A DNA stretch of 38,328 nucleotides from an uncultured Eubacteriales bacterium. Lineage in GTDB: Bacteria; Bacillota; Clostridia; Christensenellales; CAG-138. This document shows, one piece after another, positions 7,628 through 16,495 of the stretch. The notes beneath the pieces are model-generated. The model did not search any database. It was not told the DNA's origin and saw nothing but the letters and a program-made list of their open reading frames with translations. The position numbers and the translations under genes are program-made. The stretch covers positions 1-38,328 of the forward strand of contig URSN01000006.1 of the NCBI GenBank assembly GCA_900550525.1, read 5' to 3'. Every line of letters begins with the position of its first letter. Positions within the stretch are counted from its first letter, which is position 1.

Positions 7628-8977
7628 GTGATCCATACGTTCCGTTTTCATGACCTGAACATCGTGCTCGACGTGGAGAGCGGCGCGCTGCACCTGATCG
7701 ATGCGGACGCGTTCGCCGTGCTCTCCGCGCTCGAGCGCGGCGACGATCCCTACGCCTGCGCCGGCCTTGCCCGCGGCGAGGTGGAGGAGATCTTGAACGA
7801 GTTTGCCGCGCTGCGCGACCAGGGCCTGATCGACACGCCCGAGCAGGAAGCGCCGGCCGTGGCCGGCGGCAGCGTCATCAAGTCGCTGTGCCTGCACGTG
7901 GCGCACGACTGCAACCTGCGCTGCAAATACTGCTTTGCCGCCACGGGTGAATTCCACGGCGCGCGCATGCTCATGCCGGCCTCCGTCGGCCGCGCGGCGA
8001 TCGATTTTCTCATGGCGCACAGCGGCGCGCGGCGGCATCTGGAGGTGGACCTGTTCGGCGGCGAGCCGCTGATGAACTTCGGCGTCTGCCGCGAGATCGT
8101 CGCCTACGGCCGCGAGCAGGAGGCGCGCTTTGGCAAGCGCATCAATTTCACCATGACGACCAACTGCGTCGCGCTCGACGATGAGAAGACCGACTTTCTG
8201 AACCGCGAGATGCACAACATCGTCATCAGCCTGGACGGCCGGCGCGAGGTGCACGACGCGCTGCGGCCGACCGCCGCGGGCGGCGGCTCGTACGACATCA
8301 TCCTCAACAAGGCAAAGCGCCTCGTATCGCGGCGCGGCGAGGGCGAGCACTACATCCGCGGCACGTTCACGCGCAACAATCTCGACTTTACCGAGGACGT
8401 GAAATCCCTGCTGGACGAGGGCTTCCGCCAGCTCTCGCTCGAGCCGGTCGTACTGCCGGACGAGAGCCCCTACAGCATCCGCGAAGAGCATCTGCCGCGC
8501 GTGTTTGCCGAATACGACCGCCTGGCCGATTACTACCTTCAGCAGCGCAGCGGCGGCCGCTGGTTCAACTTCTTCCATTTCATGGTCGATCTCACGGGCG
8601 GGCCCTGCCTGCGCAAGCGCCTCTCCGGCTGCGGCGCTGGCACGGAGTACGCCGCCGTCTCACCGGAGGGGGACCTGTACCCGTGCCATCAGTTCGTCGG
8701 CCTGCCGGAGTGGAAACTCGGCAACGTGTGCGGCGGGACGGTCGATGCAGAAAAGCAGGCGGCCTTTGCCGGCTGCAACGTGCGCACCAAGCCCGCCTGC
8801 CGCGCCTGCTGGGCCAAGTATTATTGCAGCGGCGGCTGCGCCGCCAACGCCTACCTGTACAACGGCGACATCCATAAGCCCTATGAACTGGGCTGCCGCA
8901 TGCTGCGCAAGCGCACCGAATGCGCCATCGGCATCGCGCTGACCGAGCGCGCGGCGCGCAAGGCGGACGCGCCATGA
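7628..8977 (+). CDS. scfB: thioether cross-link-forming SCIFF peptide maturase (radical SAM/SPASM, ScfB)
   Basis: Radical SAM enzyme that cleaves S-adenosylmethionine and forms Cys-to-alpha-carbon thioethers in ScfA. Residues 1-80 form the peptide-recognition (RRE-like) region. The radical SAM motif C-x3-C-x2-C is at Cys95, Cys99 and Cys102. FGGEPLMN follows near 141-148. The C-terminal SPASM region carries the cysteines that bind auxiliary Fe-S clusters, including the CRACWAKYYCSGGC stretch. The 449-residue length fits. The start is GTG 7628, five bases after AGGAGG; no ATG fits better. recJ begins on its stop codon (ATGA). Confidence 0.95.
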   Translation: MIHTFRFHDLNIVLDVESGALHLIDADAFAVLSALERGDDPYACAGLARGEVEEILNEFAALRDQGLIDTPEQEAPAVAGGSVIKSLCLHVAHDCNLRCKYCFAATGEFHGARMLMPASVGRAAIDFLMAHSGARRHLEVDLFGGEPLMNFGVCREIVAYGREQEARFGKRINFTMTTNCVALDDEKTDFLNREMHNIVISLDGRREVHDALRPTAAGGGSYDIILNKAKRLVSRRGEGEHYIRGTFTRNNLDFTEDVKSLLDEGFRQLSLEPVVLPDESPYSIREEHLPRVFAEYDRLADYYLQQRSGGRWFNFFHFMVDLTGGPCLRKRLSGCGAGTEYAAVSPEGDLYPCHQFVGLPEWKLGNVCGGTVDAEKQAAFAGCNVRTKPACRACWAKYYCSGGCAANAYLYNGDIHKPYELGCRMLRKRTECAIGIALTERAARKADAP

Positions 8978-11031
8978 GGCCGCTTTGCGCCTGCACCCAT
9001 CCCGATGGGTATGACGCGGCGCAGCTGGCGCGCATCGCCGCCGCGCACGGCGTGCCGCCGCTTCTTGCGCGCGCGCTTGTGCGCCGCGGATTGACGGACG
9101 ACGCCGCCATCGACGCGTTCCTGCATCCCACGCCGGACGGCCTGCCGGACCCGCTGGCGCTGCCGGACATGGCGGCCGCCGTGGAGCGTTTGCGCGCGGC
9201 CATCGGCAGCGGCGAGCGCATCTGCGTCTACGGCGATTACGATGCCGACGGCGTGTGCGCCACGGCCATCCTCATCGACTGCCTGCGCGCCGCCGGTGCG
9301 GACGCGATCTATTACCTGCCCTCGCGCCACGGCGAGGGATACGGCCTGCACGAGGCGGCCCTGCGCGACATCGCCGGCAAAGGCGTGCGCCTTGTTGTGA
9401 CTGTGGATACCGGCATCAATGCGCTCGAGCAGGCGCGCGCGTGCCGCGCGCTCGGCATGGACCTGATCGTCACCGACCATCACCTGCCCGGCGCAGCGCT
9501 GCCGGACGCCTGCGCGGTCGTGGCGCAGGCGCGGCCCGGCCTGCCCGCGCCCGAAGCGGGCCTGTGCGGCGCGGGCGTCGCCTTCCAGCTCACGCGCGCG
9601 CTCGACCCGGAAGGGCCGTATCAAAAGCGTCTGGCGCTGGCCGCCGTGGCCACGGTGGCGGACGTGGTGCCGCTTCGCGGGAGCAACCGCGCCATCGTCG
9701 CCCTCGGGCTGCGGGAGCTTGATCGCGTCGCGGGCCTTCGCGCGCTGCTCGATTGCGCCGGCCAGGGCGACCGCCCGGTGAGCGGGGAAACGGCCGCGTT
9801 CCTGCTCGCGCCGCGGCTCACCGCCGCCGGGCGCATGGGCGGGGCGGACCGGGCGGAGGAGCTGCTGCTGGCCGGGACCGCGGCCGCGGCCGCGCCGCTT
9901 GCCGCCTGGCTCGACGGGCAGAACGCCGCGCGCCGGGCACAGGAGCAGCGCATCCTGGACGACATCGCCGCCCGCTGCCCGGAGGGCGCGTTTGCGGACA
10001 GGCGCGCCATCGTCCTCTGCGGGGAGGACTGGCATCTGGGCGTCATTGGCATCGTCGCCGCGCGCCTTGTGGAGCGCTACCACCGCCCGGCGCTGCTGTT
10101 CGGCCTGCACAACGGGCTTATCACCGGCTCGTGCAGGAGCATCCCCGGGATCGACCTGCACGCGTGCCTCAGCGCGTTTTCCGGCAGGTTCGAACGCTTC
10201 GGCGGCCATGCGCTCGCGGCGGGCGTGACCATGCGCCCGGAGGCGTTCGACGCGTTCGCGGCGGATTTTGACGCGTATCTGCGCGAGCATTTTGACGCGG
10301 AGACGTTCGAGCCGGTCGCCTGGTACGAGGAGGACGTTTCGCTTTCGGAGCTGACGGTGGACGCGGTGGACGCGCTGCAGGCGCTCGGCCCTTTTGGCGA
10401 GGGCAATCCGGAGCCGGTTTTCCGCCTGACGCGGGCGGAGGCGTCCGGCGTGCGCCAGATCGGCCGCGAGGGCGCGCACCTGTCGCTGACGGTGGAGCAG
10501 GGAGGCGGCGCGCTGCGCGCGGTCGGCTTCGGCTTTGGCGCGCGCGCGGCGGAGTTTGGCGGCGCGCGGCGCTGGACGCTGCTGTGCACGCCGCAGCGCA
10601 GCGACTTTCGCGGCCAGTCCCGCGTGGAGCTGCGCCTGAGCGCGGCGTTCCCGGCGGACGCGGCAAAAGTTTTTCGTGCATTTTTGGCCAAAGCGCTGTA
10701 CAATACGGATGTAGACTGTGATAAACTGTGCAAAGTGTTTGCGGTCACGCATGGATTTTCACCGTTTGCGGCGCTGTCCCTCGCGCCGGACGCGCTGCGG
10801 CGCCGCTATGTGCGCCTGCGCGGGCTGACGGAAGGCGGGGCGGCGGCGGACAGCCTGCTCGCGCTGGACGCGGCGGACGAGCTGTTCGCCTGCTGCGTGT
10901 TTTTGGAGCTGGGCTTTTTTGCGCCGGACGCGGCGCGCGCCCTGGTCGCGCCCGTGCAGCGGCCGGCGCAGCGTACGCTTGAGGAAAGCGCGCTCTACCG
11001 CAGCGCGGTGCGGGCGCAGCAAAAGCAGTGA
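8974..11031 (+). CDS. recJ: single-stranded-DNA-specific exonuclease RecJ
   Basis: 5'-3' exonuclease on single-stranded DNA, used in recombination repair and mismatch repair. The 685-residue product has the DHH domain motifs in order: YGDYDADG near 88-95, VTVDTGIN near 145-152, and VTDHHLPG near 166-173. The DHHA1 domain follows, with GGHALAAGVTM near 410-420, then an OB-like region and a C-terminal extension of about 120 residues. All metal-binding Asp/His positions look intact. The ATG overlaps the maturase stop. recJ-apt-rel-dtd is the Bacillus order; coupling to the SCIFF genes is the unusual part. Confidence 0.95.
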   Translation: MRPLCACTHPDGYDAAQLARIAAAHGVPPLLARALVRRGLTDDAAIDAFLHPTPDGLPDPLALPDMAAAVERLRAAIGSGERICVYGDYDADGVCATAILIDCLRAAGADAIYYLPSRHGEGYGLHEAALRDIAGKGVRLVVTVDTGINALEQARACRALGMDLIVTDHHLPGAALPDACAVVAQARPGLPAPEAGLCGAGVAFQLTRALDPEGPYQKRLALAAVATVADVVPLRGSNRAIVALGLRELDRVAGLRALLDCAGQGDRPVSGETAAFLLAPRLTAAGRMGGADRAEELLLAGTAAAAAPLAAWLDGQNAARRAQEQRILDDIAARCPEGAFADRRAIVLCGEDWHLGVIGIVAARLVERYHRPALLFGLHNGLITGSCRSIPGIDLHACLSAFSGRFERFGGHALAAGVTMRPEAFDAFAADFDAYLREHFDAETFEPVAWYEEDVSLSELTVDAVDALQALGPFGEGNPEPVFRLTRAEASGVRQIGREGAHLSLTVEQGGGALRAVGFGFGARAAEFGGARRWTLLCTPQRSDFRGQSRVELRLSAAFPADAAKVFRAFLAKALYNTDVDCDKLCKVFAVTHGFSPFAALSLAPDALRRRYVRLRGLTEGGAAADSLLALDAADELFACCVFLELGFFAPDAARALVAPVQRPAQRTLEESALYRSAVRAQQKQ

Positions 11032-11052
11032 GTTTTTGGGAGGTAAGCACAC

Positions 11053-11568
11053 ATGGACCTGAAGGAAAAGATTCGCAACATTCCGGATTTCCCGATCCCC
11101 GGCGTCCTGTTTCGCGACATCACGACGCTGCTCAAGGACGGCGAGGCGTACCACGCGCTCATCGATGCGCTCGTCGCGTCGCTGGGGGAGGAGAAGGTCG
11201 ACCTGGTCATCGGGCCGGAGGCGCGCGGCTTTGTGATCGGCTCCGCGCTGGCGTACGCGCTCGGCGCCGGTTTTGTCATCGCGCGCAAGCCCGGCAAGCT
11301 GCCGTGCAAGACCATGCGCTATGAATACGGGCTCGAGTACGGTTCCGACGCGCTCGAGATCCACGAGGACGCCATCCGCCCCGGGCAGCGCGTCGTCATC
11401 GTGGACGACCTGCTGGCCACCGGCGGCACGGCTCTGGCCACGGCCAAGCTGGTCGAGCAGGCGGGGGGCGTCGTCGTCGGCCTGCGCTTTGCCATCGAGC
11501 TCAGCTCCGAGTTCGACGCGCGCAGCACGCTCAAGGGATACGACGTCTGGTCCGTCATGCAGTTTTAA
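11053..11568 (+). CDS. apt: adenine phosphoribosyltransferase
   Basis: Salvages adenine with PRPP to give AMP. The 171-residue product is standard length and contains IPDFPIPGVLFRDIT near 10-24, GPEARGF near 56-62, and the PRPP-binding loop VVIVDDLLATGGTA near 115-128. GGGAGG precedes the ATG. It sits between recJ and rel and is followed by a strong hairpin, so it may end the upstream transcript. Confidence 0.97.
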   Translation: MDLKEKIRNIPDFPIPGVLFRDITTLLKDGEAYHALIDALVASLGEEKVDLVIGPEARGFVIGSALAYALGAGFVIARKPGKLPCKTMRYEYGLEYGSDALEIHEDAIRPGQRVVIVDDLLATGGTALATAKLVEQAGGVVVGLRFAIELSSEFDARSTLKGYDVWSVMQF

Positions 11569-11578
11569 CGACCCGAAC

Positions 11579-11610
11579 GGAAAAATCAACGGTATCCGTT
11601 GATTTTTTCC
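11579..11610. terminator. strong terminator between apt and rel
   Basis: GGAAAAATCAACGG (11579-11592) and its complement CCGTTGATTTTTTCC (11596-11610) form a long stem around a three-base loop. The T run in the 3' arm and the A run in the 5' arm make it usable from both sides. It separates rel expression from the upstream operon. Confidence 0.85.
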
Positions 11611-11655
11611 GTTTATGACCGCGCGGCGCAACCGCACAGGAAAGGAGGCGATCGG

Positions 11656-13839
11656 ATGGAAGCGGCCGAGCTGCTGGAGAAATTCCGCGCCCGCTATGCG
11701 CCGGAGCAGGCGGAGCTGTTTGAAAAAGCGCTCCGCTTTGCCGAGGACGCGCACCACAACCAGCGCCGGGAATCCGGCGAACCGTACATCATCCATCCCG
11801 TCGCCGTCGCCGACATCGTCATGAACATGGGCATGGATGCGGCGAGCGTGACCGCCGCCGTGCTGCACGACGCCGTGGAGGACGGCGTGGACGTGACGAT
11901 CGAGGATGTGCAAAAGCAGTTCGGCGAGGAGATCGCGCACCTGGTGGACGGCGTGACGAAGCTGACCATCTCCGGCAAGCAGACGTACATCACGAAAAAG
12001 CAGGAGCAGGCGGAGAACCTGCGCAAGCTCTTTTTGGCCATCGCCGCGGACGTGCGCGTGGTCATCATCAAGCTGGCCGACCGGCTGCACAACATGCGCA
12101 CGCTCGCCTACTGCAACCCCTATAAGCGCATGCGCAAGGCCAAGGAGACGCTCGAGGTCTACGCGCCGCTGGCGCACCGCTTCGGCATGGGCGCGATCAA
12201 GGGCGAGCTGGAGGACCTTTCGTTCCGCTACCTCATGCCGGACGAGTACGCCGACATCAAGCGCCAGTTTGAAAAGCAGCGCGCCGACCGCGAGGCCGTG
12301 CTGGGCGACGCGATGCAGCGCATCACGGCGCGCCTCGAGGAGGCGGGCATCCACGCGGCCATCAGCGGGCGGCCCAAGCACCTCTACAGCGTGTACCGCA
12401 AGATGCAGCGCATCAACGGCAGCATCAACGAGGTGTACGACCTGATCGCCATCCGCGTCATCGTCGATTCCATCAACGACTGCTACGCCGCCCTCGGCGT
12501 GCTGCACGCGGGCTGGAAGCCGCTTCCCGGCCGCTTCAAGGATTATATCGCCACGCCGAAGCCGAACATGTACCGTTCGCTGCACACGACGCTGCTGAGC
12601 GACAACGGTATCCCCTTCGAGGTACAGATCCGCACGCAGGAGATGCACCGCACGGCGGAGTACGGCATCGCCGCGCACTGGATGTACAAGGAGGGCCGCT
12701 CCACGCAGAGCATGCTCGACCGCAAGACGAGCTGGCTCCGGCAGATCCTCGAGGCGCGCGACACCACGGAGGACAGCCGCGAGTTTGTGGACAACATCCT
12801 CAAGGATTTCCTCGGCGAATACGTGTTCGTGCTCTCGCCGCGCGGCGAGATCTTCGACCTGCCCAAGGGCTCGACCCCGCTTGACTTTGCCTACCGCATC
12901 CATACGAACATCGGCCACCACTGCCAGGGCGCGCGCGTCAACGGGAACCTTGTGCGGCTTGACTACAAGCTCAAGACCAACGACATGGTCGAGATCATCA
13001 CCTCCAACAGCCAGCCGGGCCCCAGCCGCGACTGGCTCAAGATCGTCAAGACGCAGACCGCGCGCAACCGCATCCGCCAGTGGTTCAAGCGGGAAAACCG
13101 CGAGGAGAACATCCAGCGCGGCCGCGAGATGCTGGAGGATATTGCGCGCCGCCAGGGCCAGCCGCTCGTCACGCTCCTAAAGCCCGAGTATTCCGCCGAG
13201 GTGCTCAAGCGGCTGAACATGACCTCGCTGGACGACCTGTATTCGGCCGTGGGCTTTGGCGGCATATCGGCCTCGCAGGTGCTGCACAAGCTCAGCGACC
13301 GCTATCGCAAGGCGGTCAAGGCCGAGGAGCTGACGGAGCAGCTCTCCGGCGCGCCCGCCGCGCAGGCGGCGCCAAAGCCGAAGCCCGTGCCGGTCAACGG
13401 CATCATCGTGCACGGCGACCCGGGCATGGCGGTGCGCTTTGGCAACTGCTGCAACCCGCTGCCGGGCGACCCCATCATCGGGTATATCACGCGCGGCCGC
13501 GGCGTATCCGTGCACCGGGCGGACTGCACCAACGCGGAGAACCTCTGCCGCGACCCGGAGCGGATCATCGACGTGGAATGGGCCATCGGCTCGGATACGT
13601 CGTTCCGCGCGTCGCTGCAGATCCACGCCGAGGACCGCGCGGGCACGCTGCTGGAGATCTCCGCGCTGCTCTCCGGCATGAACATCAACATCCAGGGCCT
13701 GAGCGGCAAGCCGACCGGCGACGGGAAGTACGTCGTGGACATGACGTTCTCCGTCGGCAACGCGGGCCAGCTCGACCAGATCATCCAGAGCCTCAAGCGC
13801 CTCAAGTGCGTCAACGAGGTCTACCGGGTGCATCACTGA
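11656..13839 (+). CDS. relA: bifunctional (p)ppGpp synthetase/hydrolase (Rel)
   Basis: Makes and degrades the stringent-response alarmones ppGpp and pppGpp. The 727-residue product shows the full long-RSH order. HD hydrolase: residues 30-180, HD pair at 71-72 in AAVLHDAVEDG, KLADRLHNMRTL near 140-151. Synthetase: about 220-350, with FKDYIATPKPNMYRSLHTT and EVQIRT. TGS: about 390-455. Zinc/helical region: about 560-640. C-terminal ACT: about 655-727. Both active sites look intact, so both activities are likely. ATG 11656 has AAAGGAGG eight bases upstream; the frame is open a little further but lacks a better site. dtd follows after 16 bp. Confidence 0.96.
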   Translation: MEAAELLEKFRARYAPEQAELFEKALRFAEDAHHNQRRESGEPYIIHPVAVADIVMNMGMDAASVTAAVLHDAVEDGVDVTIEDVQKQFGEEIAHLVDGVTKLTISGKQTYITKKQEQAENLRKLFLAIAADVRVVIIKLADRLHNMRTLAYCNPYKRMRKAKETLEVYAPLAHRFGMGAIKGELEDLSFRYLMPDEYADIKRQFEKQRADREAVLGDAMQRITARLEEAGIHAAISGRPKHLYSVYRKMQRINGSINEVYDLIAIRVIVDSINDCYAALGVLHAGWKPLPGRFKDYIATPKPNMYRSLHTTLLSDNGIPFEVQIRTQEMHRTAEYGIAAHWMYKEGRSTQSMLDRKTSWLRQILEARDTTEDSREFVDNILKDFLGEYVFVLSPRGEIFDLPKGSTPLDFAYRIHTNIGHHCQGARVNGNLVRLDYKLKTNDMVEIITSNSQPGPSRDWLKIVKTQTARNRIRQWFKRENREENIQRGREMLEDIARRQGQPLVTLLKPEYSAEVLKRLNMTSLDDLYSAVGFGGISASQVLHKLSDRYRKAVKAEELTEQLSGAPAAQAAPKPKPVPVNGIIVHGDPGMAVRFGNCCNPLPGDPIIGYITRGRGVSVHRADCTNAENLCRDPERIIDVEWAIGSDTSFRASLQIHAEDRAGTLLEISALLSGMNINIQGLSGKPTGDGKYVVDMTFSVGNAGQLDQIIQSLKRLKCVNEVYRVHH

Positions 13840-13855
13840 AGGGAGGCGGGACGCC

Positions 13856-14302
13856 ATGCGCGCAGTCGTACAGCGGGTGCTCAGCGCCGGCGTTTCGGAG
13901 GAGGGCCGGCAGGTCGCATCCATCGGCCCCGGCCTTGTGGTGCTGCTGGGCGTGGAACGCGGCGACGGCGAGGACGACCTTGCCTATATGACGGGCAAGC
14001 TGCCGCGCCTGCGCATCTTTGAGGACGCGGCGGGCAGGTCGAACCTCGACGTGCTGGAGACGGGCGGCAGCATATTGCTCGTGTCGCAGTTCACGCTCTG
14101 CGGCGACGCGCGGCACGGGCGGCGGCCCGGCTATACGGACGCGGCGCCGCCGGAGCTGGCGCGCGCGCTGTATGAGGCGTGCGCGGCGCGCCTTGGCGCG
14201 CTGCTGCCGGTACAGACGGGCGTGTTCCGGGCCGATATGCAGGTCTCGCTCGTCAACGACGGCCCGTTCACCATCCTTTTGGACAGCAGGAGAAGATTCT
14301 GA
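13856..14302 (+). CDS. dtd: D-aminoacyl-tRNA deacylase (DTD)
   Basis: Hydrolyses D-amino acids, and glycine mischarged onto tRNA-Ala, from tRNA, protecting translation. The 148-residue product has MRAVVQRV at the N-terminus, SQFTLCGD near 78-85, and the cross-subunit NDGPFTI loop near 134-140, which holds the Gly-cisPro specificity motif. rel-dtd is the Bacillus pairing. GGGAGG precedes the ATG. The next gene starts on its stop (TGATG). Confidence 0.95.
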   Translation: MRAVVQRVLSAGVSEEGRQVASIGPGLVVLLGVERGDGEDDLAYMTGKLPRLRIFEDAAGRSNLDVLETGGSILLVSQFTLCGDARHGRRPGYTDAAPPELARALYEACAARLGALLPVQTGVFRADMQVSLVNDGPFTILLDSRRRF

Positions 14303-14943
14303 TGCAGCTGATCACCTTGCCCTGTGGCCCGCTTGCGGTCAATACGTATCTGGTTCATGACGATGAGGGCGGCCCGTGCGCCGTCGTCGATCCCGGCGAT
14401 GGGGAGGCCGTGCTCGAGCGGCTGCAGCGGGAGGGGCTCGCATGCGGGCTCATCCTGCTCACGCACGGGCATTTCGACCATATCTGGGGCGTGCAGGCGC
14501 TGTCCGCCGCCACCGGCGCGCCCGTCGCCATCCACGAGGACGATGCGGACAAGCTGCAAAGCAGCCGCAAAAGCCTCGCGCTGATGATCGGCCGCCCGCT
14601 CCCCAAGGCGCAGGCGTCGCGCCTGCTGCACGACGGGGATACGCTCCGCTGCGGCGCGCTGTCGTTTCGCGTGCTGCACACGCCCGGCCACAGCGAGGGC
14701 GGCGTGTGCTATGTGCTCGAGCGCGAGGGCGTCATATTCTGCGGCGATACGCTGTTTTTTGAGGGCGTCGGCCGCACGGATTTCCCGGGCGCGGACTATG
14801 GCGCGCTCGGGCGCTCCGTGCGCGGGAAGCTCTTTGCGCTCGAGGGCGATTATGCGCTGTATCCCGGCCACGGCGAGGCGACGACGCTCGCGCATGAGCG
14901 CCGCTGCAACCCGTACTTTGGCGCGGCGGGGGCGGCAAGGTGA
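14302..14943 (+). CDS. MBL-fold metallo-hydrolase (YqgX/GloB-like)
   Basis: 213-residue metallo-beta-lactamase-fold hydrolase of the glyoxalase II-like group; the actual substrate is unknown. Metal ligands are visible: THGHFDH (HxHxDH) near 55-61, TPGHSEGG near 130-137, CGDTLF near 150-155, and a C-terminal PGHG near 190-193. It lacks the C-terminal domain of true glyoxalase II, as is usual for the short Firmicutes proteins. The start is the ATG that shares a base with the dtd stop; hemZ begins on its own stop (GTGA). The tight packing suggests one dtd-mbl-hemZ transcript. Confidence 0.9.
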   Translation: MQLITLPCGPLAVNTYLVHDDEGGPCAVVDPGDGEAVLERLQREGLACGLILLTHGHFDHIWGVQALSAATGAPVAIHEDDADKLQSSRKSLALMIGRPLPKAQASRLLHDGDTLRCGALSFRVLHTPGHSEGGVCYVLEREGVIFCGDTLFFEGVGRTDFPGADYGALGRSVRGKLFALEGDYALYPGHGEATTLAHERRCNPYFGAAGAAR

Positions 14944-16403
14944 ACGTCTCGCTGCGCACGAACCGGCCCGAATACTGGAACGAGATCGCCGAGGAGGTGC
15001 GCCTGTTCTGCGGCGTATCGGAGGTCGCCGAGGCGTGCGAGCCGGCGAATCTTTCGCTCATTGTCACGCTCGAGGAGCGCGACGGCGCGTTTTTTGCCTG
15101 CGCGCAAGAGGCGGGCGGACGCACGGCCAGCGCAACCACGCGGCCCGAAGCGCCCGACGCGCTGGAGCGCAAGCGCCAGCAAAAGCGCGCGCTCAAGACG
15201 GCCGCGTTCCGCCTGCTGAGCGAGCTGTTCCCGGACGCCGCCATCCCGTGGGGGTCGCTGACGGGCATCCGCCCCACCAAGCTCCTGCGGGAGCTGGCGG
15301 CGCGGCACGGTATGGACGAGGGCGTGCGCCTGCTGAGCGCGACGTTCGCCGTTTCAGATGAAAAGGCGGCGCTTGCCGCGCGCATCTGCCGCGTGCAGCG
15401 GCCGTATATCGAGTCGGTGGACGTGCGGCGCGATGTGGACGTATACATCGGCATCCCGTTTTGCCGCACGCGCTGCCTGTACTGCTCCTTTGCCTCCGAG
15501 GTCGCCGGCAAGGGGGAAAAGCTGCCGGCCTACCTGTCGGCGCTGCGGCAGGATATCGAAGCCGGCGCGGAGCTCGTGCGCGCGAGCGGCCGGCGCGTGC
15601 GCGCGCTGTATGTGGGCGGCGGCACGCCGACGGTGCTCTCCGCCGTGCAGCTGGACGCGCTGCTCGGCTGGACGCGCGCGGCCTATGGCGGCTTTCCGGA
15701 CGAGGTGACCGTGGAGGCCGGGCGGCCGGATACCATCACGCCGGAAAAGCTCGCCGTTTTGCGCGCGCACGGCGTGGCGCGCATCTCGATCAACCCGCAG
15801 TCCATGAACGACGATACGCTGCTGCGCATCGGCCGCGGGCACGACGCGGCGGCCGTCGAGCGCTGCTTTGGCGAGGCGCGCGCCGCCGGCTTTGCCTCAA
15901 TCAATATGGATCTCATCGCCGGCCTGCCGGGCGAGGACGAGGCCGCCTTTGCGCGCACGCTCCGCCGCGTCGTCCCGCTTGCGCCGGAGAATCTGACCGT
16001 CCATACGCTGGCGCTCAAGCGCGCGTCGCGCCTGATGCGCGAGCGCGGTGACTGGTCGCTGCCGCCGGCGGAAGCGACCGCCGCCATGCTCGAGGCGGCC
16101 GCGGCGGCGGCCGCGTCGCTCGGCCAGCAGCCCTATTATCTGTACCGGCAGAAATACATGAGCGGCAATCTGGAGAACACCGGCTATGCGCTGCCGGGGC
16201 GCGAATGCATGTACAACATCGACATGATGGAGGAGACGGTGAGCATCCTGGCGCACGGCGCCTGCGGCATCAGCAAGCGCGTGTTCGGCGCGGAAAACCG
16301 CGTGGAGCGCCTGCCCAACCCGAAGGATGTGGCGACCTACGAGGCCAAGCTGCCGCAGCTGCTTGCGGACAAGCGACGCCTGTTTTGCACCGCGGGCGAT
16401 TGA
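14940..16403 (+). CDS. hemZ: oxygen-independent coproporphyrinogen III oxidase-like protein HemZ
   Basis: Radical SAM protein of the HemN/HemW superfamily. The radical SAM motif C-x3-C-x2-C is at Cys175, Cys179 and Cys182, followed by the GGGTPT motif near 224-229. A long N-terminal region of about 165 residues before the motif identifies the HemZ subfamily rather than HemW. Bacillus HemZ acts in anaerobic haem synthesis; with no other haem genes here, the substrate in this organism is uncertain. The start is GTG 14940, overlapping the previous stop. Its own stop codon lies inside the -35 box of the hisS promoter. Confidence 0.9.
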   Translation: MNVSLRTNRPEYWNEIAEEVRLFCGVSEVAEACEPANLSLIVTLEERDGAFFACAQEAGGRTASATTRPEAPDALERKRQQKRALKTAAFRLLSELFPDAAIPWGSLTGIRPTKLLRELAARHGMDEGVRLLSATFAVSDEKAALAARICRVQRPYIESVDVRRDVDVYIGIPFCRTRCLYCSFASEVAGKGEKLPAYLSALRQDIEAGAELVRASGRRVRALYVGGGTPTVLSAVQLDALLGWTRAAYGGFPDEVTVEAGRPDTITPEKLAVLRAHGVARISINPQSMNDDTLLRIGRGHDAAAVERCFGEARAAGFASINMDLIAGLPGEDEAAFARTLRRVVPLAPENLTVHTLALKRASRLMRERGDWSLPPAEATAAMLEAAAAAAASLGQQPYYLYRQKYMSGNLENTGYALPGRECMYNIDMMEETVSILAHGACGISKRVFGAENRVERLPNPKDVATYEAKLPQLLADKRRLFCTAGD

Positions 16404-16428
16404 CAGGCCGAAACCCGGCCAGTATAAT
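16400..16428 (+). promoter_or_regulatory. consensus sigma-A promoter for hisS-aspS
   Basis: Perfect TTGACA (16400-16405), a 17-bp spacer, and perfect TATAAT (16423-16428). The spacer contains GGCC-GAAACCC-GGCC. The hemZ TGA is bases 2-4 of the -35 box. Confidence 0.92.
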
Positions 16429-16437
16429 GATAGAATC

Positions 16438-16463
16438 AGCGCCGGCCGCCTGAGGCCGGCGCT
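16438..16463 (+). promoter_or_regulatory. hairpin in the hisS 5' leader
   Basis: AGCGCCGGCC (16438-16447) and GGCCGGCGCT (16454-16463) form a perfect 10-bp stem with the loop GCCTGA, starting within about 10 bases of the -10 box. There is no T run. It would sit at the very 5' end of the mRNA, which suggests a stabilising element or hemZ transcript end rather than a T-box. Confidence 0.6.
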
Positions 16464-16495
16464 TGGGCGCATGAATGGCGCAGGAGGGATGAGGC

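Noticed and set aside
16404..16495. T-box leader upstream of hisS
   Set aside because: The leader is under 70 bases, with no specifier loop or T-box core sequence; only a simple hairpin is present.
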